Shown here in pieces: positions 8,508 through 16,581 of a stretch of 36,033 bases of DNA. How positions within the stretch are numbered: the first letter of the stretch is position 1; every line of letters begins with the position of its first letter. Source of the stretch: Saccharospirillaceae bacterium (lineage in GTDB: Bacteria > Pseudomonadota > Gammaproteobacteria > Pseudomonadales > Natronospirillaceae); NCBI GenBank assembly GCA_007116635.1, contig SKIB01000129.1, positions 1-36,033 of the forward strand. The letters are read 5' to 3'. The position numbers were made by a program, and so were the translations under genes. The notes beneath the pieces were generated by a model. The model ran no database searches. It was not told where the DNA came from and saw only the letters and a program-made list of their open reading frames with translations.

Positions 8508-10452
8508 AGGCACCTCTACTTAAGGGGATGGTAGGCTTTACCATCTGAGTTGGCTGATCATAATCTAAGGACAATTGTAAAATATCTTTGATGGGTTTGG
8601 CTTGAGACCAATAATATCCCTGCCCTGAGTCACAGCCAAGATCGCTCAGTAAACTGGCCTCTTCAACATACTCGATGCCTTCAGCTACCAAAGCAAGATT
8701 CAGGCTTTGGGCCATCTGTATTACTGCGGTTACCAAAGCTCTATTATTTTTGTTTTGATGAAGATTCGTAATCAGACTGCGATCAATTTTTAGAGTATTT
8801 ACCTCAAATCGCTGCAGGTTAATCAAGTTTGAGTAACCTGTACCAAAATCGTCAATGGCAAAACTGACTCCATGGCCTGCCAGAGCCCTAATGGTGGCAA
8901 GAACCTGTTGATGCTGAGTTGAAAAAACTTCCTCGGTAATCTCAAGCTCTAAAGAGCTAGGGGATAATTGATGATTGGCCAAACATTGTAGGACACCTTG
9001 TACAAAGGGCTCACCAACCAGTTGTGATACCGAAACATTGACACATACTATCATTTTGCTATTTTTCTGCCGGTTAATTTCCGCAAGATCCTGACAAGCC
9101 TTATTCAACACAAAGTCGCCCAGCTGGTGTATTAGGCCTGAGCTTTCAGCAAGGGCAACAAAGTAACTGGGCGCCAAAGCTCCATAGTTAGGATGAGTCC
9201 AACGCAATAGAGCTTCGCATTTAGTGATCTTATTCTGCTGTAAGTCAACTATGGGTTGATACTGAACCTCAAGGGCAGCTTCTTTTAAGGCCTGCTGTAG
9301 GTCCTTTGTGATACAAGCATCCTTTTCTTGCTGAACTCTTAGCTGTGCATAATAATAGCACCAGCAATCTCTTCCCTGCCTTTTCGCTTCATTTAAAGCC
9401 AGATTAGCAGCAGCAAAAAGCTCACTGGCATCCTGAGCATCATTTGGCCAACGAGCAATGCCCGCTGAAAAACAAAATGACAAGCCTAGGCCCTGCTCCT
9501 TATCTTCCTGGTTTTCATCCTTAGCTAACATCATTAGCTTTTGAATATCTTGCTCAACTTTACCATTCTGATCTCTTTTCAGCAGGATCAAAAACTCATC
9601 AGCGCCGATACGATACACCTGATCAGGAAATGAGAACTCAGACCTTAACTGACTGGCAAAATGTCGCAATATTTTGTCACCAGCCACTGTACCATGAATG
9701 CTATTAATACGCTTAAAGTGATCAATATTTACCACCACCATATAAAGGCTCTGGAAGTTCTTACGCTCAGCCTGCATCTTGGAAAAGCGAATAAAGGCTG
9801 AGCTACGGTTAGGCAGACCAGTCAAGAGGTCATTTTCCGACAAATATCGACTTAACTCATAGCTTTCTGCTGCGCGCTTAATCTGTAACCTGAGTTGTTG
9901 AATGTTCTCTCTTAGATCCGAGAGTAGCCAGTGAATGGCTAGGCCCAAACTTGTGAAAACCGCTAAATTCGTCACTAGGCTCGGCAAGGCCTGCTGCTCA
10001 GTCACAGCCACATGCCAACCCAGTTGCCCAGCGACGAATACCAAACAAATAATCAATATACCCAGTATGAAACTAGCAACAAACCACTTTCGACTACCGA
10101 CTAAGGCAGCAAAAATCATTATGCCAGGCAAGGCAATAATGGCTGTCGACTGTAGCCCCTGGCCAAGCCACATTACGGCAAAACAAACCAGCAATAGAGT
10201 ACAGATAAAGAAACTTAGCTGCCAAGTACCTTGACTTCGATGCAGATCTCCTCGGTTTCGATGCCAGGAAAGGCCTATAACCAACACAGTAAAAGCGCCC
10301 AAAGTAAGAATCAAGGACGTTGTGGTACGGGCAAACAACCAAGAAGTGCAGGTTAGAATGACTAGCGTAACCAGACTTAATAACAACACCTGAGTAAAAC
10401 GCTTTTGATGTAGCTCGGATTCTATGACTTTATCCTGCTCACTAAGCCTCAT
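8491..10452 (-). CDS. Membrane GGDEF/EAL cyclic-di-GMP protein
   Basis: 653 residues. About six hydrophobic helices occupy residues 18-190. A GGDEF domain follows with the signature changed to GADEF (283-287) and no RxxD inhibitory site, then an EAL domain with E413-A-L, NVSVSQL, EITEE, DDFGTGYS, KIDRS and AEGIE, all intact. The likely activity is cyclic-di-GMP hydrolysis, with the GGDEF half regulatory or weak. AGGAGG six bases before the ATG at 10452 fixes the start, overlapping the preceding phosphatase gene by 11 bp, which implies translational coupling. The membrane part resembles that of the phosphatase: both share MW-x-G-x-GL-x-S-x-A about 95 residues from the start and an AA-x-x-GS 22 residues on. 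Confidence 0.88.
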   Translation of the reverse strand: MRLSEQDKVIESELHQKRFTQVLLLSLVTLVILTCTSWLFARTTTSLILTLGAFTVLVIGLSWHRNRGDLHRSQGTWQLSFFICTLLLVCFAVMWLGQGLQSTAIIALPGIMIFAALVGSRKWFVASFILGILIICLVFVAGQLGWHVAVTEQQALPSLVTNLAVFTSLGLAIHWLLSDLRENIQQLRLQIKRAAESYELSRYLSENDLLTGLPNRSSAFIRFSKMQAERKNFQSLYMVVVNIDHFKRINSIHGTVAGDKILRHFASQLRSEFSFPDQVYRIGADEFLILLKRDQNGKVEQDIQKLMMLAKDENQEDKEQGLGLSFCFSAGIARWPNDAQDASELFAAANLALNEAKRQGRDCWCYYYAQLRVQQEKDACITKDLQQALKEAALEVQYQPIVDLQQNKITKCEALLRWTHPNYGALAPSYFVALAESSGLIHQLGDFVLNKACQDLAEINRQKNSKMIVCVNVSVSQLVGEPFVQGVLQCLANHQLSPSSLELEITEEVFSTQHQQVLATIRALAGHGVSFAIDDFGTGYSNLINLQRFEVNTLKIDRSLITNLHQNKNNRALVTAVIQMAQSLNLALVAEGIEYVEEASLLSDLGCDSGQGYYWSQAKPIKDILQLSLDYDQPTQMVKPTIPLSRGAYDGGS

Positions 10453-11716
10453 AACCAGCCTCCTGTTCCTTAGACTGGGCCAACTTAGCAAAATCTATCA
10501 ACACCAATGCCAGATCATCTTCAAGGCGACTAGTACCCACTTGCTGGAAAAATGCATGCTTAAGTTCAGTTAGCCAGCCCATATTCGAGAAGCCCGGCAT
10601 TTGGCGCTGTAAATGCTCAAGGGTAAAGCCGGTACTCTCATGCTCCTTAAAAGCAAGAATGCCATCTGTCACCACCAGAAAAGCCCCTAGACTCACGAGT
10701 GGAGCTTGCTGAATTTTAACCATCAAGCCTTCGCTGGCAACGATACCCAAAGCTAGCATACTGGATGCAAAAGACCTCTGAACCTGGCCCATCTCATCCA
10801 ACAGCCAAATATCTGGTAAACCAGCATTGATGATTTCTATTCGTTCAGTAGCGCTGTTAATTTCAATAAGGGCTACTGCCACAAATTGCTCAGGAGGCAA
10901 TAATTGATGCACCTGCTGATTCAAACGATAAAACAACTCACGAAGGCCGAGCTTAGATTGTCGAAACTCAAACAAAACAGGCATAAGCGCCATGGCTGCT
11001 GCCATATCTTGTCCAGTGGCATCAACCACCATTAGCTGCCAACAGTCAGGACTGATCTGACGCATTAGAATAAAGTCACCACCAAATGCATGATGAGTAT
11101 GTAGCCAATGAGTGACCCAAGGAACACTTACTCGATGGTCACGAAACATGTGCTCAAAATTTTTACGGGCCTGTTGCGATTGTTGCTCACGAGCCATAAT
11201 ACGCGCCGACAAATTTGGATAGGCTCGTAAAATCAGGGTAAAAAGCAGAAAGATCAGCATGTATTCCAATAACTCTAGACCACTTAGTAGCCCATTTGCT
11301 GTGCGCAAGCCAAAGTGGCTGGCTGAGTAAAGGATTAAGATCGACAACTGGACCAGTACTGCCGTTAAATACAGATGCCAATGTGAGCCCATAATAGCGG
11401 CATAGGCTAGGATTAACATCATACCCAGCAAAGCAGAGGACTCCAGTCCCGCACCAATCCACATAAGCATGACCAACAGAATAAAGTTGATCACTAACAG
11501 CCACCAAAAGGCAAACTGCTGTTGCTGACGATGCAAGAGCCAGATACCAAAGGGCAAAAGTAGTAAAGCAAAACAGATAAATAGTGCTGCCAGCCACTGC
11601 TGAAACAATACTTTCTGCAGCAACAGCATAAAGTACAACAGGGTACAGGCTAGAATCAGTAGCAAGTACCGCAGCGACCATGAAGTAGGAGAAAGACTAA
11701 AGACATCTGTTCTCAT
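10442..11716 (-). CDS. Membrane SpoIIE/RsbU-type PP2C serine phosphatase
   Basis: 424 residues. About six membrane helices (18-185) form a sensor of unknown ligand, a short helical connector follows, then a PP2C-type phosphatase of the SpoIIE group (about 200-410). FGGDF, the DATGQD segment and the terminal EDDLALVLI hold the aspartates that bind metal in this family. Such enzymes dephosphorylate STAS proteins, and a STAS gene lies 71 bp upstream in the same orientation. The membrane domain aligns without gaps over a 27-residue stretch (85-111) with residues 94-120 of the GGDEF/EAL protein next door. Start at 11716 is the only reasonable ATG, although its ribosome site is poor. Confidence 0.85.
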   Translation of the reverse strand: MRTDVFSLSPTSWSLRYLLLILACTLLYFMLLLQKVLFQQWLAALFICFALLLLPFGIWLLHRQQQQFAFWWLLVINFILLVMLMWIGAGLESSALLGMMLILAYAAIMGSHWHLYLTAVLVQLSILILYSASHFGLRTANGLLSGLELLEYMLIFLLFTLILRAYPNLSARIMAREQQSQQARKNFEHMFRDHRVSVPWVTHWLHTHHAFGGDFILMRQISPDCWQLMVVDATGQDMAAAMALMPVLFEFRQSKLGLRELFYRLNQQVHQLLPPEQFVAVALIEINSATERIEIINAGLPDIWLLDEMGQVQRSFASSMLALGIVASEGLMVKIQQAPLVSLGAFLVVTDGILAFKEHESTGFTLEHLQRQMPGFSNMGWLTELKHAFFQQVGTSRLEDDLALVLIDFAKLAQSKEQEAGYEA

Positions 11717-11724
11717 TGGGCATC

Positions 11725-11744
11725 CAAACAGCTAATACTGTTTG
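11725..11744 (-). promoter_or_regulatory. Perfect dyad between STAS and phosphatase genes
   Basis: CAAACAG (11725-11731) and CTGTTTG (11738-11744) are perfect inverted repeats around six bases, nine bases ahead of the phosphatase start codon. In mRNA this would form a hairpin near the ribosome site and could lower or time translation of the phosphatase relative to STAS. No T-run follows, so it is not a terminator. Confidence 0.4.
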
Positions 11745-11787
11745 CAGTGTAGACCCTAAAACACTAGCCAGCCAAAAATGAGAAAAC

Positions 11788-12078
11788 TTAACGAATAATA
11801 AACATCTGATCTAGACGTGCAATTGCCACGATCTCTGCTGCCAACCCCTGTAAATTGACAAGCACTATGCGCATTGACTTCTCTTCAGCCTGCTTATTCG
11901 CCATGACCATCATCCCTAGCGCTGAGCTATCAAGGTACTGGACCTGGGCAAAATCTAGCACAATTTCCTCTTCTGTAGCCTGCTGCTCGCCCAACAAGGA
12001 CAGAATTTGCTGCTCAAAACTCTGAAAAAACGAATAATCAAATCGCTCAGGTAACAGAATGGCATTGGAAGTACCCAT
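11788..12078 (-). CDS. STAS-domain anti-sigma-factor antagonist-like protein
   Basis: A 96-residue single-domain STAS protein, the type of switch protein phosphorylated on serine by an anti-sigma-like kinase and reset by a SpoIIE phosphatase. The phosphorylatable serine lies in the motif YLDSSALG (S51/S52). The ATG at 12078 has AAGGA six bases upstream. It is the first gene of the set STAS, phosphatase, GGDEF/EAL, response regulator. A comparable logic is known for HsbA in Pseudomonas aeruginosa, where a STAS protein links a phosphatase/kinase switch to a diguanylate cyclase and to the flagellar anti-sigma factor FlgM. No serine kinase of the RsbW type is visible in the window. Confidence 0.88.
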   Translation of the reverse strand: MGTSNAILLPERFDYSFFQSFEQQILSLLGEQQATEEEIVLDFAQVQYLDSSALGMMVMANKQAEEKSMRIVLVNLQGLAAEIVAIARLDQMFIIR

Positions 12079-12171
12079 GATATAATCCTTGCAGTGATAA
12101 CTTTATTGCCACTAGTATAGAGCAGATATTGCGGAGCATCACCTTGATATGGCCAAAGTAAGATTAAATCC

Positions 12172-13284
12172 ATGAATTATTTTGCCCAGATCAAGCCCAA
12201 CATAGCTCAACCTAAGCCAAGCCTACTGATCGTCTTTGGTTTGTTGATTTCCTACAGTCTTTACTCTTTAACTCAGAGCCCTAGTTTGGATCTGCTCAAT
12301 GACCCTGCCTTCTTAAAAAGCTGGATTGATGACCGCAGCCTAAGGGGGCGATCACAAGCCAGCCTGTATCACGAAAATAACATGCTAGTCCTTGAGTGCA
12401 AGCTTGAAGAAAGTAGTTACCAATGGCCTTTCTGCGGTCTGAGACTAAGCTGGGATAGTCGCAACCAGGGAATTGAATTTTTAGATGCAGGTGAATTTGA
12501 TTATTTGCAAATATCTCTGGGCTATCGAGAGCTACCCAAGGTAGAAGCTTCAGTTCGGCTTCATCTCAATGCTCAGCTTCCCATGTCTGCTGGAGGCCAA
12601 ATTAAGCATCAAGAGTTAACAATCCCTGCCAATCATCAAACACAAGCCATTGATTTGCATAGTTTTGAAATACCAATTTGGTGGTTGCGTGAACACCAGG
12701 ACTTATCTGCTAGCTACAAGAAGCTGCAGCTCAGTGCTATTCGTCGAATTCAGATTTATACTGGCCAAGAGTTGAACAAAGGGACTTATCACCTAGAAAT
12801 AGAAGAACTAAAAATGGTCAAGCACTCTAGGCTTCAAGCTTGGCAGGGCGCAATCCTTACTTTGGCTTACTGGCTACTGGTCGGATATTCTCTAAGAGAT
12901 GGTTCTAGGCTGGCATCTAACAATAGACGTGAACCAGACTGGGAGTCACTATGCCAATCTCAAACAGCCCAACAACGACCACTAGGCATACTGTTACTGA
13001 GCTCAAATCATAACCAAATCGAATACTATCGCCCTTGGTTACCTGCAAATCATGAAGCACATCAGGATACTCAAGGACTGATGATCTTGCTCGCCGGCCA
13101 TTCCATTGAGCAAACAGAACTAATTGCACGTAAACTATTAGTACGAGAGCCAATGCTGTGCATTGGTGTGAGCAATTGTGCCGACAATGAGTCACTTCAG
13201 GCAGGTTACCATCGCGCTATTCAGGCACTGAGTTCTGCTATTGCGCTTGGTCCTAATCATGTCATCATTGCACAACAGACCTAG
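12172..13284 (+). CDS. Membrane protein with periplasmic domain and relic GGDEF-like C-terminus
   Basis: 370 residues with no sure family assignment. Residues about 17-35 are a membrane anchor; about 45-215 form a beta-rich, probably periplasmic domain that could be a galactose-binding-like fold; about 222-243 is a second membrane helix; about 250-370 is cytoplasmic. The last 60 residues follow the end of a GGDEF domain (LMILLA..., CIGVSN..., a helix ending LGPNHV), but the GGDEF motif and metal aspartates are absent and the domain is too short. It could be a decayed cyclase kept as a receptor or scaffold. It is divergent from the STAS operon and nine bases before a small membrane gene. The start at 12172 has no clear ribosome site. 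Confidence 0.6.
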   Translation: MNYFAQIKPNIAQPKPSLLIVFGLLISYSLYSLTQSPSLDLLNDPAFLKSWIDDRSLRGRSQASLYHENNMLVLECKLEESSYQWPFCGLRLSWDSRNQGIEFLDAGEFDYLQISLGYRELPKVEASVRLHLNAQLPMSAGGQIKHQELTIPANHQTQAIDLHSFEIPIWWLREHQDLSASYKKLQLSAIRRIQIYTGQELNKGTYHLEIEELKMVKHSRLQAWQGAILTLAYWLLVGYSLRDGSRLASNNRREPDWESLCQSQTAQQRPLGILLLSSNHNQIEYYRPWLPANHEAHQDTQGLMILLAGHSIEQTELIARKLLVREPMLCIGVSNCADNESLQAGYHRAIQALSSAIALGPNHVIIAQQT

Positions 13285-13293
13285 GAGCGTTGA

Positions 13294-13542
13294 ATGATAA
13301 TTTTAATTCTTGCTTTTGCTTTTTACGTTATTGCCCAGGGCTATAACCTGATGCGCTTATCGGGCAAAGCTCTGCTACAGAGCCGGATCTGCGCCGCAGT
13401 GATGTTACTCATGCTGATCATTAGTCTGGCAATGCTCCTAGCTGGATTATCATCCTGGCCAGTTGCCATTTTATTGCCCAGTCCAGTTGCTCTTGCGTTT
13501 CAGCTTTGGCTTTTGCTACAAACCTATGCTGAAGGCAAGTAG
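13294..13542 (+). CDS. Small hydrophobic membrane protein, unknown function
   Basis: 82 residues, not recognised. Three hydrophobic segments (about 2-17, 30-52 and 56-75) are joined by short loops, the first loop basic. It starts nine bases after the stop of the preceding membrane protein with AGGAG upstream, so the two genes form a unit and the products may associate in the membrane. It converges on pomB with about 50 bp between stops and no convincing terminator. Confidence 0.65.
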   Translation: MIILILAFAFYVIAQGYNLMRLSGKALLQSRICAAVMLLMLIISLAMLLAGLSSWPVAILLPSPVALAFQLWLLLQTYAEGK

Positions 13543-13593
13543 CAGCCAGATACTATTCGCCAAGTATTGTTCGCTAAATACCAATCAAAGATT

Positions 13594-14553
13594 CTAGAAT
13601 ATTTCTTGGGGTGACAAACGGAATAAATTTTCTGTGCCAGGCAAAATTGGACTGGGAGGTTCAAACCTAGGGCCATCATAGGTTGGATTATCACGACGAA
13701 TGCTAATTTCGACCCGCCTATTTCTAGACCTCCCATCAAGAGTCTCATTTTCCGCTAGAGGCCTGGCCTCACCATGACCAATGATCATAAACCTATTGTT
13801 ATCAAGAGCGGGCTCTTCAAATAAATATTCTGCCACTGACATGGCTCGGGCTACTGACAACCACCAATTGCTGGGGTACCTGGTAGTATTAATGGGCAGG
13901 TTATCAGTATGACCCTCAATGACAATGTCTCCCTCTGTTGCTGCCAATAGGAAACGAATTCGATCAAGGATCGGCATAAACTCTGGGCGGAGAGTGGAAC
14001 TACCGCCTGGAAAGGACTGTTCTTTGATACGGATGATAATGATGTCACTAATGGTTTCAATTTCGATCAGACCTTGCTGGATTTCTGCTCTTAACTCTTC
14101 CGCAAGATCTGCAGCCTGCTCCCGGACCTGTTCTGCCTGCTGTTGGTCTTGAATAGTAATCTGGCTAGAACGCTCGCCATCTTCGCCTTCGCTCTCCATC
14201 TGCATCAGCATTGGGTCTTGGCAGAGTACTTCTAAACTATCCCTCAGGTCATCAACCGTCATCTGACGAATCACATTTAAGGCTGTTGGATTAGGAGTGC
14301 CAGGCGAGAACTCTTGGGCAATGATGCTGGTGCCCTTAGGGATAGCGTTAGCCTCAATGTCACGCTGAACACCAAAAGCATTGCGCATCGAGCCCGCCAA
14401 GCGCTTAAATTTTAGCGCATCCAATTCAGAAAAGGACAGCAGTAGCACAAAGAAGCACATCAACAGCGCCATCAAATCTGAAAAGGTCGCCATCCAGGCC
14501 GGTAAGCCCGGTTTACATTTGCACTTTTCTTCTTCTTCCTCGTTTGCTGCCAT
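13594..14553 (-). CDS. pomB: Flagellar stator protein PomB (MotB family)
   Basis: 319 residues. After an acidic start there is one membrane helix with the ion-binding aspartate D26 (AWMATFSDL), a plug/linker region, and a C-terminal OmpA-like peptidoglycan-binding domain (about 190-305, with GHTDN and RNRRVEI). It forms the ion channel of the flagellar stator with PomA and anchors it to the wall. The partner resembles Vibrio PomA much more than E. coli MotA, so sodium is the likely coupling ion. The start lies eight bases after the pomA stop. An internal stretch rich in Glu and Gln (about 115-150) is longer than in short MotB proteins. Confidence 0.92.
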   Translation of the reverse strand: MAANEEEEEKCKCKPGLPAWMATFSDLMALLMCFFVLLLSFSELDALKFKRLAGSMRNAFGVQRDIEANAIPKGTSIIAQEFSPGTPNPTALNVIRQMTVDDLRDSLEVLCQDPMLMQMESEGEDGERSSQITIQDQQQAEQVREQAADLAEELRAEIQQGLIEIETISDIIIIRIKEQSFPGGSSTLRPEFMPILDRIRFLLAATEGDIVIEGHTDNLPINTTRYPSNWWLSVARAMSVAEYLFEEPALDNNRFMIIGHGEARPLAENETLDGRSRNRRVEISIRRDNPTYDGPRFEPPSPILPGTENLFRLSPQEIF

Positions 14554-14561
14554 AAGTACTC

Positions 14562-15326
14562 CTAGGCAGCCACTTCTTCAACAGGACGTTGACGACCCGG
14601 CAGATAGGTTTGCAGCATTTCATCAATGATGCGCGGGTTTTGCCCCCCCTGAATGGCCAACAGACCATCAATAATGATGCGCATCACTGTCTCTTCTTGT
14701 CTTGTCCTGACTAAACACTTTTGCTTAATGGGACCAAAGACAATGGTGGCCATGATCGAACCATAAAGGGTGGTTAACAGAGCCACCGCCATCGCGGGGC
14801 CAATGGTTTGCGGGTCATCCATGTTGGCCAACATGCCCACCAAACCAATAAGAGTGCCCATCATACCCATTGCAGGAGCCACATCCTGCAAGCCACCAAA
14901 GATATCTGCACCGGCCTCATGCCTCTCGGTGGTTAATTTCATGTCCCGAGACATAATAGTGCGAATTACATCAGCATCATGACCATCCACCAACAATTGT
15001 ATGCCCTTGCTTAAGAAAGGATGACCTACCTCTCTACCCTCAAGCGACAGCAAGCCACCCTTGCGTGCGGCATCGGCGATTTCAACGATTTCTTTGATCA
15101 GGTCCGGTGCAGCAATCAGCTTAAAAGAGTAGGCCTTTCCTGCAATTTTGCCGGCATTTAGGTACTGTTCTAAAGTATAGTGCTGCATGGTCACGAACAA
15201 AGAACCAATGACCACAATCAAGACCGAGGGCAAATTATAAAAAATACTGATATCGCCACCGATGACCATGGCCAAGATAATCATGGCAATGCCGCCGGCT
15301 AAACCCACAATGGTCGCTAAATCCAT
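14562..15326 (-). CDS. pomA: Flagellar stator protein PomA (MotA family)
   Basis: 254 residues with four membrane helices. It shares many stretches with Vibrio PomA, including MDLATI at the start, IAGKA, ADAARKGG, LLVDGHDADV, DVAPAMGMMGT and GPAMAVALLTTLYG, and the same overall length. It conducts ions with PomB and pushes on the rotor protein FliG. AAGGGG six bases before the ATG supports the start. A sigma-28 promoter lies about 30 bp upstream (15355-15381), so pomA and pomB are expected to be late flagellar genes. Confidence 0.94.
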   Translation of the reverse strand: MDLATIVGLAGGIAMIILAMVIGGDISIFYNLPSVLIVVIGSLFVTMQHYTLEQYLNAGKIAGKAYSFKLIAAPDLIKEIVEIADAARKGGLLSLEGREVGHPFLSKGIQLLVDGHDADVIRTIMSRDMKLTTERHEAGADIFGGLQDVAPAMGMMGTLIGLVGMLANMDDPQTIGPAMAVALLTTLYGSIMATIVFGPIKQKCLVRTRQEETVMRIIIDGLLAIQGGQNPRIIDEMLQTYLPGRQRPVEEVAA

Positions 15327-15354
15327 TGCTTCACCCCTTTAAAATTCTTTACAA

Positions 15355-15381
15355 CTATCGACCAAACACAAGCTTTCTTTA
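15355..15381 (-). promoter_or_regulatory. Sigma-28 (FliA) promoter of pomAB
   Basis: On the minus strand TAAAGAAA (15381-15374), 11 bases, then GTCGATAG (15362-15355). This fits the FliA consensus TAAAGTTT-N11-GCCGATAA at 5 of 8 and 6 of 8 positions with exact spacing. The predicted start is about 20 bases ahead of the pomA ATG. Confidence 0.8.
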
Positions 15382-15407
15382 ACAAAAGGCCCTCCTAAGT
15401 GTAGACT
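15379..15407 (+). promoter_or_regulatory. Sigma-70 promoter of xseB-ispA-dxs
   Basis: TTAACA (15379-15384), 17 bases, TAGACT (15402-15407): 5 of 6 and 4 of 6 matches to the consensus at optimal spacing. Its -35 box overlaps the outer edge of the pomAB sigma-28 promoter by three bases, so the two divergent promoters could interfere with each other. Confidence 0.55.
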
Positions 15408-15463
15408 AGTGTCCATTAAACGTTGGGCGAGCCTGCAATTATTGCCCTTTGTTCACCCTTGGC

Positions 15464-15485
15464 CTAACTCTAACGCCAGAGTTAG
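15464..15485 (+). promoter_or_regulatory. Leader hairpin before xseB
   Basis: CTAACTCT (15464-15471) and AGAGTTAG (15478-15485) form a perfect 8-bp stem with a six-base loop, ending a few bases before the GGAG ribosome site of xseB. No T-run follows. It may affect message stability or translation. Confidence 0.4.
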
Positions 15486-15501
15486 TAGTTTGGAGCACCC
15501 A

Positions 15502-15705
15502 ATGACCGACCAACAACCTCATTTTGAAGAACTGCTCAACCAGCTGGATCAGGTTGTGCAGCAATTGGAACAGGGCAACCTCAGTCTAGACCAATCCCTA
15601 ACTGCCTACGAGCAGGGCGTACGCCTATCCAAGCACTGCCAGCAATTACTGGATCAGGCTCAGCAACGTATTCAGGTATTACAAAATGACGGCTCAAACG
15701 CCTAA
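15502..15705 (+). CDS. xseB: Exodeoxyribonuclease VII small subunit
   Basis: 67 residues, the short helical subunit of exonuclease VII, which degrades single-stranded DNA together with XseA. FEELL, QLDQVVQQLEQG, LSLDQSL and YEQGV are the family's signature order. An in-frame start further upstream would add 31 atypical residues; the ATG at 15502 has GGAG seven bases upstream and gives the usual size. Its end overlaps the ispA start by 20 bp, the classic xseB-ispA-dxs arrangement of gammaproteobacteria. Confidence 0.93.
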   Translation: MTDQQPHFEELLNQLDQVVQQLEQGNLSLDQSLTAYEQGVRLSKHCQQLLDQAQQRIQVLQNDGSNA

Positions 15706-16579
15706 CCTCGAGCTTGTTAGCCAGCTTAAAGCTTGCGAGCAACAAATGCAGCAAGCACTTAAAGCCTGCCTGCCACCTGTAAACAGCCGCCTGCACCAAG
15801 CCTGCGACTACAGCCTAATGGCCGGCGGCAAACGTCTGCGACCTTTTTTGTGTTGCTTAAGCGCCCAGCTATGGCAAGCACCTAGTAATAGCTGGTTGGC
15901 ACCTGCTTGCGCCATTGAGTTAATTCATACTTATTCTTTGGTGCATGACGATTTACCAGCCATGGATAATGACAGTTTGCGGCGGGGCAAGCCCACCTGC
16001 CACATTCAATACGACGAAGCGACCGCCATTCTGGTGGGCGATGGCTTGCAAAGTCTGGCCTTTGAGGTGCTGAGCCAAGCACCGGATCTCAGCGATGGGC
16101 AAAAAGTACAGATGATTGGCCTGTTGGCCAAGGCTTCTGGCCTATCGGGCATGGTTCATGGTCAGGCGCTGGACATGGCCGCAGAGCAGCGCCAAGTCAG
16201 CCTTACCGAGCTGGAACAACTGCATCTGGCCAAAACCGGGGCTCTTATTCGTGCCGCCCTGCAAATGGGTGCGCTCTGCGGCCATGCCAGCGCTGAACAG
16301 CTAGGGTTACTGGATGACTATGGTCAGCAAATAGGGCTACTGTATCAGGTGCGGGACGACATTCTGGATGTCACCAGTGACAGCCAGACCCTAGGCAAAC
16401 CACAGGGCAGTGATCAACAACGCGGCAAGAGCACCTATGTCAGCCTGCTAGGCTTAGAGGGCGCTCGTGCTCAGGCCGAGACTTTACAACAAAAAGCCCT
16501 TGGCCTGCTCAAGACTCTTGGTCTGGAGCAGTCAATGCTGCGACAATTCACTCTTTATCTTGGCGAACGAACCACCTAG
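15686..16579 (+). CDS. ispA: Farnesyl diphosphate synthase
   Basis: 297 residues. Condenses isopentenyl diphosphate with dimethylallyl and geranyl diphosphate to give farnesyl diphosphate for quinone and undecaprenyl synthesis. The first aspartate-rich motif is DDLPAMD (D88-D94) and the second DDILD (224-228), both intact; GGKRLRP near residue 47 binds diphosphate. It overlaps xseB and ends two bases before the dxs ATG, so expression of the three is coupled. Confidence 0.95.
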   Translation: MTAQTPNLELVSQLKACEQQMQQALKACLPPVNSRLHQACDYSLMAGGKRLRPFLCCLSAQLWQAPSNSWLAPACAIELIHTYSLVHDDLPAMDNDSLRRGKPTCHIQYDEATAILVGDGLQSLAFEVLSQAPDLSDGQKVQMIGLLAKASGLSGMVHGQALDMAAEQRQVSLTELEQLHLAKTGALIRAALQMGALCGHASAEQLGLLDDYGQQIGLLYQVRDDILDVTSDSQTLGKPQGSDQQRGKSTYVSLLGLEGARAQAETLQQKALGLLKTLGLEQSMLRQFTLYLGERTT

Positions 16580-16581
16580 GC

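Noticed and set aside
13548-13575. CTATTCGCCAAGT resembling the start of the 69-bp core
   Set aside because: Similarity is limited to a few bases, with no hairpins or complementary arms around it.
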